Positions 54,684-63,915 of a stretch of 64,000 nt of DNA are shown piece after piece; position 1 is the first letter of the stretch, and each line of letters opens with the position of its first letter. The stretch is from the NCBI RefSeq assembly GCF_002117005.1, contig NZ_CP021023.1, forward strand, positions 806,001 through 870,000, written 5' to 3'. The notes beneath the pieces were generated by a model that saw only the letters and a program-made list of their open reading frames with translations, was not told the DNA's origin and made no database searches. Source of the DNA: Sedimentisphaera salicampi (lineage in GTDB: Bacteria; Planctomycetota; Phycisphaerae; Sedimentisphaerales; Sedimentisphaeraceae). The position numbers were made by a program, and so were the translations under genes.

Positions 54684-55952
54684 TTAAAAATCTCGCCCAA
54701 GCGCCTTGAACATTGCAACGACATTATCTATCGGGACATTGCTTTGTATATTGTGAATCGAAGTGGCTGCGAAGCCATTTTTTTGCTGAAAAATCTCGAT
54801 TCTTTCAGAAACTTCCCTGTAAACTTCTTCAGGTGTCCCGAAAGGCAGGGTGTTCTGAGTATCAACTAATCCGCCCCAAAAAGTAATATCTTTACCGAAG
54901 CGATCTACTAGCTCCTGCGGTTCCATCCCTGCAGCCGAACATTGTACAGGATTAAGAATATCAAACCCGGCTTCTATGAACTCCGGAATCAATTGCTTTA
55001 CGGCTCCGCAGGAATGAATAAACACCTTCCATGAAGTATTTTGATGTATAAAATCATTAATCGCTTTATGAAACGGCTTATACAAATCACGGTAAGCCTG
55101 CGGTGAAATGAACAGCCCTGTCTGCATTCCGAAATCAGTGCCGGTGGTAAAAACCGCCTGTACATCATCTCCGAGAGCTTCTGCAAGCAGCCCAAGATTT
55201 TCGAGGGCTATCTCGCATTGTTTTTCAAAGACTGCATAGACATAATCCCGCCTCGCAACAGTTGAAACATACCATTCTTCGACATCCCTAATGCCGGGAG
55301 TGTGTTTCATCCCCACAGCCGGAATCATAGCAATATCGCCAAACGGCGTACCCGGAGAGGTAAGAACCGCCCCTTTCCCACGTTCTGCGGCAGCTTTGGC
55401 TTCCTTCTTATAATACTCTATATCACTCTCCGAAAGTACACCGAACTCAACACAGTTATCCGCCGGATTAAGCTTTTCTTCATCTATCGGCTCTTGACGG
55501 CAAATTGCATCAAAGTAAAACCCATCCTTCGGCATATGACCGCTTGGAGGGACTGATGTATCACCTTGCGGGTGAAGGAATAAGCCTCCCTCACCATCCG
55601 GTGTTACATTGAAATCACCCGGCACGAGGACTTCTGTTCCGTCAAATAGCGTAAACGGCTTCCAGTCTTTATTTTCAAAGCCAAACATATTCTTTGGCCC
55701 AAAGACACCCATAACATCAATCCCCAAGGCCTCCATCAGTTTACTGTCCAGCTCACCAAGCATCTGGTAAGGCTCTATAACTTTGACACGATAATCCTTT
55801 TCACCAAGCACGGTCTGACGCAATTTTGATAAAGTGCTAACTGCGATGCCCGTTACGGCTGTAGCTCCAAAGTCCACACATACCTGATCAACGGGTTCGT
55901 GATTTAATGTTTTTTGAAGACGCTGTCGAGAATTCAAAGCATCTTTTGGCAT
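54684..55952 (-). CDS. Uroporphyrinogen decarboxylase (URO-D/MtaA) superfamily protein
   Basis: 422 aa, cytoplasmic, longer than haem-pathway HemE (about 350). It has the URO-D/methyltransferase barrel ending in FWGGLVDTQNTLPFGTPEEVYREV. A His-X-Cys pair (His313, Cys315 in FIHSCGAVK) plus Cys338 (PVQCSAAGM) matches zinc ligands of MtaA/CmuA-type methyltransferases rather than HemE. AAAGGGAG precedes the ATG. It sits 91 bp after GH120 and 9 bp before the sugar porter, so a haem role is unlikely. Homologues of this type recur in planctomycete and Bacteroidota sugar operons without a known reaction. Methyl removal from a methylated sugar is a speculative option. Confidence 0.75.
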   Translation of the reverse strand: MPKDALNSRQRLQKTLNHEPVDQVCVDFGATAVTGIAVSTLSKLRQTVLGEKDYRVKVIEPYQMLGELDSKLMEALGIDVMGVFGPKNMFGFENKDWKPFTLFDGTEVLVPGDFNVTPDGEGGLFLHPQGDTSVPPSGHMPKDGFYFDAICRQEPIDEEKLNPADNCVEFGVLSESDIEYYKKEAKAAAERGKGAVLTSPGTPFGDIAMIPAVGMKHTPGIRDVEEWYVSTVARRDYVYAVFEKQCEIALENLGLLAEALGDDVQAVFTTGTDFGMQTGLFISPQAYRDLYKPFHKAINDFIHQNTSWKVFIHSCGAVKQLIPEFIEAGFDILNPVQCSAAGMEPQELVDRFGKDITFWGGLVDTQNTLPFGTPEEVYREVSERIEIFQQKNGFAATSIHNIQSNVPIDNVVAMFKALGRDF

Positions 55953-56043
55953 ACGTATCTCCCTTTGCTTGATTTCACTGTAAAGAAATCATTTAACTTT
56001 CAATATCTTCATAATTTGCGGGCAGCGGCCGAATAATTATTTA

Positions 56044-58332
56044 CTACCTAACTTTAAAGCTCACATCGCCTTCTTTAATTTCTTCAAAAGGACCCGGGGT
56101 TGGATTGCCCTTACTTCTTTGAGCTTTTAAATAATCGGTATCAACTTTTAGATTAGAGCCGTCACAGTCCAGATAAGGCAAGTCTGAAATTTCAGTTCTG
56201 CCAAGAATTTCTGTAGTAATCAGCATAGTATCCGCTGAAACCGCAGACTCGGGAAACGCCAGCTCTATATTACTATCATCTCTGGAAAGCTTTAACTCAG
56301 GGTCGAAGTCCTGTAAGACAATCGGATTTTCCTCGCTCTCAGAAGCTTCAGCCCCATTCAGGAAGACATTTCCGCCCATATATACCGGCAGAATCGCCTT
56401 GTCGTAAGATGCAAGGCCATCGCCGCCAATGAAGATGTTGTTGTAAAAACGATTGTCTCCGTTTTTGATGTTGCTCAGCCCTGCAATTTCCGTGGAATGA
56501 GGCTTATGATAAGGCGTTTCACGGTTGAACTCAGCACTTCTAAAAATCTCTCCAGCGAACAAATTATGGACGTACGCCCCGCCCTGCGAATTGTCATAAA
56601 ATGCTCTGCGTGAAAGAAGGATGTTATTATCAACAACAAAAGGCCCGTGATTAACCTCAACAAACAAATCCTCATAGACATCATTATCGTGGAATAAATT
56701 ACGCGTTACCCGAGTTCCCTGAGTCATCCAGTCCAGCCACATTCCTCTTGCCGTACGGTAGATATGATTATCGCTGATCAAACAATCAATTGGAGCATGC
56801 AGTTTAATGCCTGCCATTTCAGCCCCGGAAAACAGCTGCCGGACGTGAATATCGTGAATTTCATTATCCTTGATCGTGCTGAAAACAGCGCCGAGACTGC
56901 CGACCAGCCCCGCCTGCTCGCAGTGAGAAATGGTATTTTTGCGCACTGTATGATGGCCGATATTATTTTTCTCCCATCCATTATCTTTTGCACGTTTAAT
57001 TGTTTGAACATAACCCACTGCAGTGTCTTGGGAGGTGTTATCCCATTTATCTCCATACTTCCCAAGCGTAACACCTGTACAGGTTGAGTAGCTGATTTGG
57101 TTATTCTCTATTAGCCAACCCTTGCTCCAATGCGTTCCAATCAGTCCGATCTGTTCGGCCGTCGGCGGAGCCCAAGGTGTAGCAGCGTGCATCAATTTGA
57201 AGCCGCGTACAGTGATATAATTTCTCCCTGGCTTTTCAGGGTAAAAAACAGTCTGGCGCACATTGATCTCAACCTGCTCCCTGTTGGGGTTTACATCCTT
57301 GAACTGTGCCCAGATCGTTGTTTGTGAATCGCTCACTTCGGCATACCATAAACCTGAATTAGAAGAGTTCATTTCGGGGCTCCACAGAGGATTCTTAACA
57401 GGCTTTGAACCGCTGCTTAGAAAAACTAAGCAAATGGTCTGATTTCCGCTTACGGGTTTAATCCGGGCGGTAAAGCTGTCCCAAGACTGCCATCCAGCGG
57501 TATTTGGTATATCAGCAGTTCCCAGGAGCTTCCCTTCCGGAGAATCCAGACGAATCTCTATAAGGCCGCCAGTAGTGTCTGAAGCTGCACCGAAAGTTAT
57601 CTGGCCGGCATTCTCTCCAAAATCAACATCATACCGCGCCCAGTCGCCATGCTGGATAAAAGCAATGCACTGACCTCCCTGAGATGCAGGCTCCTTTCTA
57701 ACCCCATGCTGGGTTGAGAAATCGGCGGCGGGAATTTTCTCTCCCCCCTCAGGCTTAATCCAGTTCACATTCAACAGATAAGAAGAGGGCTGACGATATG
57801 CCCAGATGGGCTGTTTTTTCACAGGCTGCAAAACTTGGGACTTCTCAGAAGCTTCGGTTAGCCAATGACCGTTCAGATACACCGCACCGGTATGGTGTTC
57901 CCGGCCTCTCGCATCAAACCAGTCTCCTGAAATCAGATCATCATAAGGATTGAATCCACCAAAAAAACTGTTGGGCTTGGTTATCTTCCATGTGTCATTC
58001 TGAACCTTTTCCCAATCGGTAACCCGCTCTGACCCTTTGATCACAACATCCTCGCCTGCAGCTGCCTGATACACAATACGCCTCTTATTTGATTCACCCC
58101 CTCGCGGCGGATTGATCCGCTCACGGTAAACTCCTTCGTGAACAGTTATCACATCACCTGGCTGAGCAATCTTAGCGGCTGCGGAAATTGTTTTAAAAGG
58201 GGCATTTAAAAAGCCCTCATTGCTATCACTGCCGTCTTTAGAGACGTGATACTGCTGCCCTGCGGCTATTGAGCAGAGCATAAAAGCAGCCGCCAAAGAT
58301 AAATTTACCTTGGATTTAGATATCACATTCAT
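56044..58332 (-). CDS. Secreted GH120 beta-xylosidase with inserted CBM6-like domain
   Basis: 762 aa. A signal peptide (1-25) precedes a right-handed parallel beta-helix closely resembling GH120 (Thermoanaerobacterium XylC): YHVSKDGSDSNEG, ITVHEGVYRERINPP, NSFFGGFNPY, PWAPPTAEQIGLIG, IAGIKLHAPID. Catalytic candidates are Asp534 in GMWLDWMTQGTRV and Glu559 in LFVEVNHGP, matching the XylC Asp382/Glu405 pair. Residues about 195-310 are a CBM6-like sandwich (GDWARYDVDFG, AGWQSWDSFTARI). It is inserted between the two halves of the GH120 fold where XylC has only a short loop. It removes xylose from xylo-oligosaccharides, probably outside the cytoplasm. It heads an operon with the URO-D-family protein and a XylE-like porter. 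Confidence 0.9.
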   Translation of the reverse strand: MNVISKSKVNLSLAAAFMLCSIAAGQQYHVSKDGSDSNEGFLNAPFKTISAAAKIAQPGDVITVHEGVYRERINPPRGGESNKRRIVYQAAAGEDVVIKGSERVTDWEKVQNDTWKITKPNSFFGGFNPYDDLISGDWFDARGREHHTGAVYLNGHWLTEASEKSQVLQPVKKQPIWAYRQPSSYLLNVNWIKPEGGEKIPAADFSTQHGVRKEPASQGGQCIAFIQHGDWARYDVDFGENAGQITFGAASDTTGGLIEIRLDSPEGKLLGTADIPNTAGWQSWDSFTARIKPVSGNQTICLVFLSSGSKPVKNPLWSPEMNSSNSGLWYAEVSDSQTTIWAQFKDVNPNREQVEINVRQTVFYPEKPGRNYITVRGFKLMHAATPWAPPTAEQIGLIGTHWSKGWLIENNQISYSTCTGVTLGKYGDKWDNTSQDTAVGYVQTIKRAKDNGWEKNNIGHHTVRKNTISHCEQAGLVGSLGAVFSTIKDNEIHDIHVRQLFSGAEMAGIKLHAPIDCLISDNHIYRTARGMWLDWMTQGTRVTRNLFHDNDVYEDLFVEVNHGPFVVDNNILLSRRAFYDNSQGGAYVHNLFAGEIFRSAEFNRETPYHKPHSTEIAGLSNIKNGDNRFYNNIFIGGDGLASYDKAILPVYMGGNVFLNGAEASESEENPIVLQDFDPELKLSRDDSNIELAFPESAVSADTMLITTEILGRTEISDLPYLDCDGSNLKVDTDYLKAQRSKGNPTPGPFEEIKEGDVSFKVR

Positions 58333-58420
58333 TTGTTATTATCCCTTCCCTTATTTAGCATTAATTTTTTGAGATCAGTATTGTTAAACAACCGCTTTAC
58401 CGACTGCAATTAAACAGCAG

Positions 58421-61069
58421 CTAATTGCCTGCGTTTAACCAATTTTCAGCAAGGACGCGCAAGTCATAGGTATCGTAGATGGTCTGCCATTCCTGAGCTA
58501 TTGCAGAGAGGTCGAGCAAGTTCACGCTGCCGTCTTTGCTGAAATCTCCCGGGTTATATGAGGGCTTGAGCGAAACGTTATCAATCCTGAAACCGCCCTT
58601 CCAATCGTTCGGCCATCCTCCGCGGAAACGAAGCTGCACATATTCTGTACCATCCGGCAGGTTTATGCTGCCCTCGTTCAAAGTAGAAACATCAGCCCAG
58701 TCTCCCTGAGTTCTCAGTATGTCCAACCACTCCTGACCGAGCCAGCCGCCCTCTGCTTCGCCCAGTTCATTGTAAAACATAATCTGCAGCAGAGGAGAAT
58801 GCCCCGCAGATGTCTCCTGCCAGATGCCGGAGTTGAAACTGTATGTCAGATTTGCCCCTGAAGGCACCTTGACTAATGGGCTCTGAAGCTGGGCGCTGCC
58901 CTCTGTCTGGGTTTCAATGTACATAAAATGATTTCCCCCCTCTTCGATGAGGCTCGCTTGCCCGCCATTGTCTCCATCACCCTGCCAGCAAATCCAGCCG
59001 TCCTCAAAATCGCCGTTTATTATCAGGTTTGCATAGCCGGAACCAGTATCTGAGAAATTCCATTGAGCTTTGGAGTCTTCATCAGAAGACTCTGTAAGAG
59101 TTACAGAACCGGATTCAACTTTCAGCCTGCTTTTGAGCCCTGCTCTCTGCATACCCACATTTTCCAGGAAAAAGCTTTCATCTATTTGAATCAACTGCCA
59201 TTTGACGAAATTATCATTCTGATTATCCCGCACAAGACCAACATCGCGGCGGATTTCTGATGCGCTTAAACGAGACCTTTGGCCTGCATCTCCAGCGTCA
59301 ATATTATCAATGTAATAAAATGCTCCTGTGGGACGGAATTTCCATTGTGTGAAAGCTCCAGTATCATTTGGTGAAGTTGTGTTGAGCTTGCCGTCAATTA
59401 CAGCCATCCTTGCGGTCTCTCCGCTATTATCAACATACTGAGAGTAATAAGGGGGATTGCGGTCGCCCCAAGTAAGCTCTGCATGCCAGTGGGCATGGGA
59501 GCCCATCGTAATTGTTTTTCGGACAGATGGGCCAAAATCGTTTATAAAAACGTCTCGATTTGTGCTTATAAACTCCCATTTCGAATTTTTTGCATTTCTC
59601 TCGCTGGAACCGGCAAACAGCCAAACCCTGTTTTGGAGATCCCTGTAAACACTTGTACCGCTCCATGTTACCTCGTCCATCTGATAAGCAATCCTCTTGC
59701 CCTTACAGGCTTGAATAAATCTTCCTGCCGCAGGGACTACATTGTCCCAGAAAACCCCGCCTTCGCCAGGCCTGTCTCCGCTTAAATCGGCCTGAATCAT
59801 AATTTCTGCAAAACTGTGTACTTCAGGATTAACAAAAGGCTTGCCGTCATTATGTACCCACTCAATGAAACCTTTAAAAGAATCAACAGAGCCGTTTATA
59901 ACGTGCGTGCCGCCGATGTCTGTGTAGCCCTGGGTTGCAGAGTACCAGTTGTAAGCTGAATCCGAAGATAAGGTGGACGGGCCGAGCAATGGTACACTGT
60001 CAAGCTGGCCGCGACTGCGAAACTCCGCCATTACAGCCGCCATATTCTGCGGGCTGCTGTAGGGGTACTCCCAGTCCGGCTCATTGATAACCTCAACAAA
60101 ATCCCAGCGGTCTATGGAGTATCCATAATTGTCTTCAATATAATTTATCATTGCCACTGCACCATCGACGGTGCGTTCCGGAATAATCAGTCCATCAGAA
60201 CCGACATACCAATCGTGTAAATCGGATTTCGCTGTCAGATGCATTCCCAGATTGGCGCCCGGCGCTCGCATTGCCTGATCCATTGCCCTGTCAACAAAAT
60301 CTTTCATTGTTTGAGTAAGAAGCGGCTCTCCTGCCGCATCATAATTCAGCGGCTCAACGGCCAGGAAATTAATGCGGACAACATCGAAATCATCATGGCC
60401 GATTTGCGTAATTGCCTCTTCCATATTCCAGCCGTCTATCCAGGTCTGGTCCATACCCCAGTAATCAAGGCGTTTGGTAACCCCAGGGTCGGTGAGGTCA
60501 AAATATAAGGGTAAAGCGCCTTCGGATGGGTTAAGTTTGCCTTTGGCGTTGAGCTTAACGTTTCCGATACGCGCGCCGCCTTCCCACGGGTTATGTAAAC
60601 CGGCAGAGAAAACAACATCCATATACTTTGTTCCAGAGGGAGCTTGAAAATCACCGCTGTTTTGAGTGAGTATTCCCCACCAGTCACCGCTATCTTTCTG
60701 GACATCAAACTTCACCTGGCCAATCATATCTCCATGGTCTTTGGAGCCGTAGAACCTCACTTGAAAAACGGGATGAAGCTCTGAGGTGGTCTGCTGCCAG
60801 ATACCGGAATTGAAATTGAAGCTGAAATCCGATACAGGCGGAACAGCAAACAGATTGCTTCGGATATCCTGAGCTCCCATACCGCCGCCATTTTCCAGGC
60901 GTCCGCAAAGCATATCAGGCTTTTGGGGATGGTTAGCGTTTTCAACCCATGCGTTTGTGCTGAAATTCCAGTAATCACGCTGAGCCGAAAAATCATCATT
61001 AGGAATCAAATCCGCCTGCGATAATGCAGCTGCGGCAAAAAATACTACAAAACACGGCAACTTTTTCAT
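58421..61069 (-). CDS. Secreted GH-A-like glycosidase flanked by two CBM-like modules, with beta-trefoil-like and dockerin-like parts
   Basis: 882 aa. Signal peptide (1-19), CBM-like module A (about 20-172, FNFNSGIWQQT), TIM-barrel catalytic part (about 185-560) with acid/base candidate Glu330 in EVINEPDWE and nucleophile candidate Glu416 in FVNPEVHSF. A ricin/beta-trefoil-like region (about 570-675, QWKFRPTGAFYYIDNI, WQLIQIDESFFLENV) follows. CBM-like module B (about 683-838, SFNSGIWQET) is a copy of A. The C-terminus is dockerin-like (GDFSKDGSVNLLDLSAIAQEW). The barrel resembles agarase/porphyranase or GH39/GH30-type GH-A enzymes, but I cannot assign a family. AGGAG is nine bases from the ATG. 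Its own promoter is at 61114-61142, and GH120 follows 88 bp downstream. Confidence 0.75.
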   Translation of the reverse strand: MKKLPCFVVFFAAAALSQADLIPNDDFSAQRDYWNFSTNAWVENANHPQKPDMLCGRLENGGGMGAQDIRSNLFAVPPVSDFSFNFNSGIWQQTTSELHPVFQVRFYGSKDHGDMIGQVKFDVQKDSGDWWGILTQNSGDFQAPSGTKYMDVVFSAGLHNPWEGGARIGNVKLNAKGKLNPSEGALPLYFDLTDPGVTKRLDYWGMDQTWIDGWNMEEAITQIGHDDFDVVRINFLAVEPLNYDAAGEPLLTQTMKDFVDRAMDQAMRAPGANLGMHLTAKSDLHDWYVGSDGLIIPERTVDGAVAMINYIEDNYGYSIDRWDFVEVINEPDWEYPYSSPQNMAAVMAEFRSRGQLDSVPLLGPSTLSSDSAYNWYSATQGYTDIGGTHVINGSVDSFKGFIEWVHNDGKPFVNPEVHSFAEIMIQADLSGDRPGEGGVFWDNVVPAAGRFIQACKGKRIAYQMDEVTWSGTSVYRDLQNRVWLFAGSSERNAKNSKWEFISTNRDVFINDFGPSVRKTITMGSHAHWHAELTWGDRNPPYYSQYVDNSGETARMAVIDGKLNTTSPNDTGAFTQWKFRPTGAFYYIDNIDAGDAGQRSRLSASEIRRDVGLVRDNQNDNFVKWQLIQIDESFFLENVGMQRAGLKSRLKVESGSVTLTESSDEDSKAQWNFSDTGSGYANLIINGDFEDGWICWQGDGDNGGQASLIEEGGNHFMYIETQTEGSAQLQSPLVKVPSGANLTYSFNSGIWQETSAGHSPLLQIMFYNELGEAEGGWLGQEWLDILRTQGDWADVSTLNEGSINLPDGTEYVQLRFRGGWPNDWKGGFRIDNVSLKPSYNPGDFSKDGSVNLLDLSAIAQEWQTIYDTYDLRVLAENWLNAGN

Positions 61070-61113
61070 TAATTAATTCTCCTACGAGTTTTAGCGGTAA
61101 TTTTTTTATACCA

Positions 61114-61142
61114 GCTATAAGAACATTGCCTGCCTTAATCAA
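61114..61142 (-). promoter_or_regulatory. Promoter of the 882-aa GH-A-like gene
   Basis: Minus strand TTGATT (61137-61142), 17-bp spacer, TATAGC (61114-61119), 45 bp before the ATG. The -35 and following AAGGC resemble the XylR-like promoter. Confidence 0.5.
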
Positions 61143-61183
61143 GAATCGGCTTTCAAAATCGCTGCTTCTTTAAGACATATTCC

Positions 61184-61256
61184 AAAAACCGCTTGCCGGA
61201 TATGCTCAGAAACTGTGGACAAATGATCGCCTCTGGTTTTCTGGTATATCCGGCAA
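61184..61256 (-). terminator. Long inverted repeat between GH3 and the 882-aa gene, possible terminator
   Basis: TTGCCGGATAT (61193-61203) and ATATCCGGCAA (61246-61256) are perfect 11-bp arms 42 bp apart. On the minus strand the structure is followed by GCGGTTTTT. It would end GH3 transcription. The long loop makes it less certain. Confidence 0.4.
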
Positions 61257-61326
61257 AAACGGCTTTCAGATTTTTTAATTCCCAGCCGGCCAAGCAAGGT
61301 CTTTATTACTCAGCCGGAGCATAATC

Positions 61327-63915
61327 CTATTTTACGGTTATGCTTTCTTTCAGCTCAATATCAGCAGATGATGAGCCGATCAGAATTTCAAATTCACCGG
61401 GCTCAACAATGAATGATTTCGTCTTGCTGTCCCAGTAATTCAGGTCGCCGATCTCAAGGTCGAATGATATAGTTTTGCTTTGCCCAGACATAAGATTAAC
61501 CTTCTTGAATCTCTTAAGCTGCCTTTTTGGCTGGTAAACTGGAGATTCCACATTGCTCGCATACAGCTGAACTACTTCAGCCCCTTCCTTTGAGCCAATA
61601 TTCTCAAGAGTAAACTTTACAGTAACATTATCCTCTTCATTAACATACCTCTTGCTTATGTTAATATCGGAATATGCGAAATCAGTATAGCTTAGACCAT
61701 AGCCGAACGGATAGAGCGGCTTGCCATCAAAATACATATAGGTTCTTCCGTGCTGAGGCTCATAATCGTCCCAAGGCAGGAGCTGATCATCGGAGGCGAA
61801 GAAAGTTGCAGGGAGCTTGCCGGAAGGAGAATTCTTGCCGAACAATATATCTGCCAAGCCATTACCTCCCTGCTCGCCGGGATACCACATATTAACAATT
61901 GCAGGAATATTTTCGTCCATCCACGTAATCGCCATAGGGCTTCCGATTTGCAGAACAACAACGATATTCTGATTTACCTCGTAAACCTTCTTGAGAAAAT
62001 CAAGCTGCTCGGAAGGGAAGGCAAGCGTGTTTTTATCCCTGCCCTCAAATTCGTATCTCTGGTCCAGTCCCAAAGCTACAACGACAAGGTCGCTCTTTTC
62101 AGCGAGCTCAAGCTCATTTTCCAGGATCTCAGCGGGGTCGATATCCGGCTCCCGCCAATAAAGGTGTACCTGTGCTCCGCCGGCATCTTCTCTGTATTCG
62201 AGCTTTAAATCGTATTCTTCGCCGGCTTTAAGCCTCACTTTAGATTTAACCACACCGATCTGGAATTGCCATCTATCTAAGACAAGCTTTCCATCAATGT
62301 AAAGCCTTACGCCGTCATCAATATTCTCAGTAAGGAAGGTATGAACGCCTGTCTGATTAGGAATCAGCTTGCCTGAGTAAACAGCGGAGAAATTATCATA
62401 AGGTATCATAGGGTCAGGAGAGGAGCTGCCCCAGTCGAAATCAACAGTTCTCACTGTCCTTACAAATGGTTTCCCTTGGAAATCCGGAGTTGGGTAATAT
62501 TCAGCCCTTAATCCGTGCTCTCCTTCTTCTTCTGTTGGAGGTCTGTAGTTTGAAGTTGGAATCACAGACTTCATATCGTCCATAGCGATGGAAGATCTAA
62601 CATGCTTGACCGCTATGGATTGCCCCGAGCCGTTTTTCAAACCTTCCAAAACCGAAACATCGCCACCGACAGGTGTTCCCGAATACCCGCCGACATAATT
62701 CTCTGTTGCGTGAGTACCGAGAACCGCTACTCTCTTTACCCTCCCGGTGTCTATCGGGAGAAGCGGCTTACCATTTACGTTGTCATTTTTCAACAGAACG
62801 ATAGACTCTCGTGCGGCCTGTCTGGCAAGCGAGATGTGCTTATCGCAGCCCACCACAGACTTGGAGATCTTTGAAAACGGCACCTCTTCAGGTGGATCGA
62901 AGAATCCAAGCCTGAACAGGGTTCTCAGATTCGGATAGAGGGCTTTGTCAAGCTGCGAATCATTTACCATACCCTTATCATAAGCCTCGATAATATATTT
63001 CGGGAAGTCCGGGCGAAAGTCATCAATCACGTTTACACCGGCCTCAATCATAGGTTCAACCGTTTCCGGCGCAGTGCCGTAAATCCGGTGAGACTGCACC
63101 AGATCACCCGGAACCCCAACATCGGTAACAACGCTTCCATCGAATCCCCATTGATAACGAAGAAGCCCTTCAAGCAGCCATTTGTTTGTGCTGCAGGGGA
63201 TGTTGTTGATGCCGTTATACGCACTCATTATGGATTCGGCCTTTGCCTCGGTAACAGCCTTCTCGAAAGCCGGCAGATAATATTCACGCAGAGCCCTTTC
63301 GCTGATAAACGGACGGGTTGAATGACGCTTTGCCTCTATATTGTTAGCTACAAAGTGCTTGGGTGTGGCTGCAACCTTCAAATATTTTGGATGATCCCCT
63401 TGGAGGCCGGTGATGAATGAATAGCCCATACAGCCTGTAAGATAAGGGTCTTCGCCGTAGGTTTCTTCGGTTCTGCCCCATCTCGGATCACGGGCGATAT
63501 TGATAGTAGGGCTCCACATCGTCAAGCCTCTGTACTGAGTGTTTCTGGCGGGGTCGGAATTGTATTTTCCCCTCGCCTCATCGGATATCGCCGATGCTAT
63601 TTCGTGCATCAGATCGGTATTCCATGTAGAAGCAAGAGCTATTGCCTGCGGGAAGACCGTTGCCTTGCCGGCACGTGCAACACCATGAAGGCATTCGTTC
63701 CACCAATGAAAACTCGGTATTTCGAGCCTTTCAACGCCTCTGGTATTCATAACCATCTGCCACGCCTTTTCTTCTACAGTCAGCCGAGAGAGCAGGTCAT
63801 CTATCCTGTCTTCAACTTTAAGCTCAGGATTTCTAAAAGGATACTCATAACTCTCCGCGTAAACAAATGAGCTTATCAAAAATGCACTAACAATAAGAAC
63901 CATTACCTTCTTCAT
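61327..63915 (-). CDS. Secreted GH3 glycoside hydrolase with PA14 and Fn3-like domains
   Basis: 862 aa from the ATG at 63913-63915, which has GGGAG five bases upstream; an earlier in-frame ATG overlaps that site. Signal peptide (about 1-20). The GH3 N-terminal barrel (about 30-330) has NECLHGVARAG, WSPTINIARDPRWGRTEETYGEDP, KHFVANN and nucleophile candidate Asp265 in VVTDVGVPGD. The C-terminal sandwich is interrupted by a PA14 domain (about 470-600, GLRAEYYPTPDFQGKP). The fold ends with YPFGYGLSYTDF and an Fn3-like domain (FTLENIGSKEGAEVVQLY). Relatives are beta-glucosidases and beta-xylosidases. The residues after the nucleophile (GVP) differ from the usual W/C/Y-GA. The usual context in this window favours xylo-oligosaccharides. 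Confidence 0.9.
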   Translation of the reverse strand: MKKVMVLIVSAFLISSFVYAESYEYPFRNPELKVEDRIDDLLSRLTVEEKAWQMVMNTRGVERLEIPSFHWWNECLHGVARAGKATVFPQAIALASTWNTDLMHEIASAISDEARGKYNSDPARNTQYRGLTMWSPTINIARDPRWGRTEETYGEDPYLTGCMGYSFITGLQGDHPKYLKVAATPKHFVANNIEAKRHSTRPFISERALREYYLPAFEKAVTEAKAESIMSAYNGINNIPCSTNKWLLEGLLRYQWGFDGSVVTDVGVPGDLVQSHRIYGTAPETVEPMIEAGVNVIDDFRPDFPKYIIEAYDKGMVNDSQLDKALYPNLRTLFRLGFFDPPEEVPFSKISKSVVGCDKHISLARQAARESIVLLKNDNVNGKPLLPIDTGRVKRVAVLGTHATENYVGGYSGTPVGGDVSVLEGLKNGSGQSIAVKHVRSSIAMDDMKSVIPTSNYRPPTEEEGEHGLRAEYYPTPDFQGKPFVRTVRTVDFDWGSSSPDPMIPYDNFSAVYSGKLIPNQTGVHTFLTENIDDGVRLYIDGKLVLDRWQFQIGVVKSKVRLKAGEEYDLKLEYREDAGGAQVHLYWREPDIDPAEILENELELAEKSDLVVVALGLDQRYEFEGRDKNTLAFPSEQLDFLKKVYEVNQNIVVVLQIGSPMAITWMDENIPAIVNMWYPGEQGGNGLADILFGKNSPSGKLPATFFASDDQLLPWDDYEPQHGRTYMYFDGKPLYPFGYGLSYTDFAYSDINISKRYVNEEDNVTVKFTLENIGSKEGAEVVQLYASNVESPVYQPKRQLKRFKKVNLMSGQSKTISFDLEIGDLNYWDSKTKSFIVEPGEFEILIGSSSADIELKESITVK

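Noticed and set aside
54684-55952. Assignment as haem-pathway hemE
   Set aside because: Longer than HemE, carries MtaA-like His-x-Cys and Cys ligands, and sits in a sugar operon.
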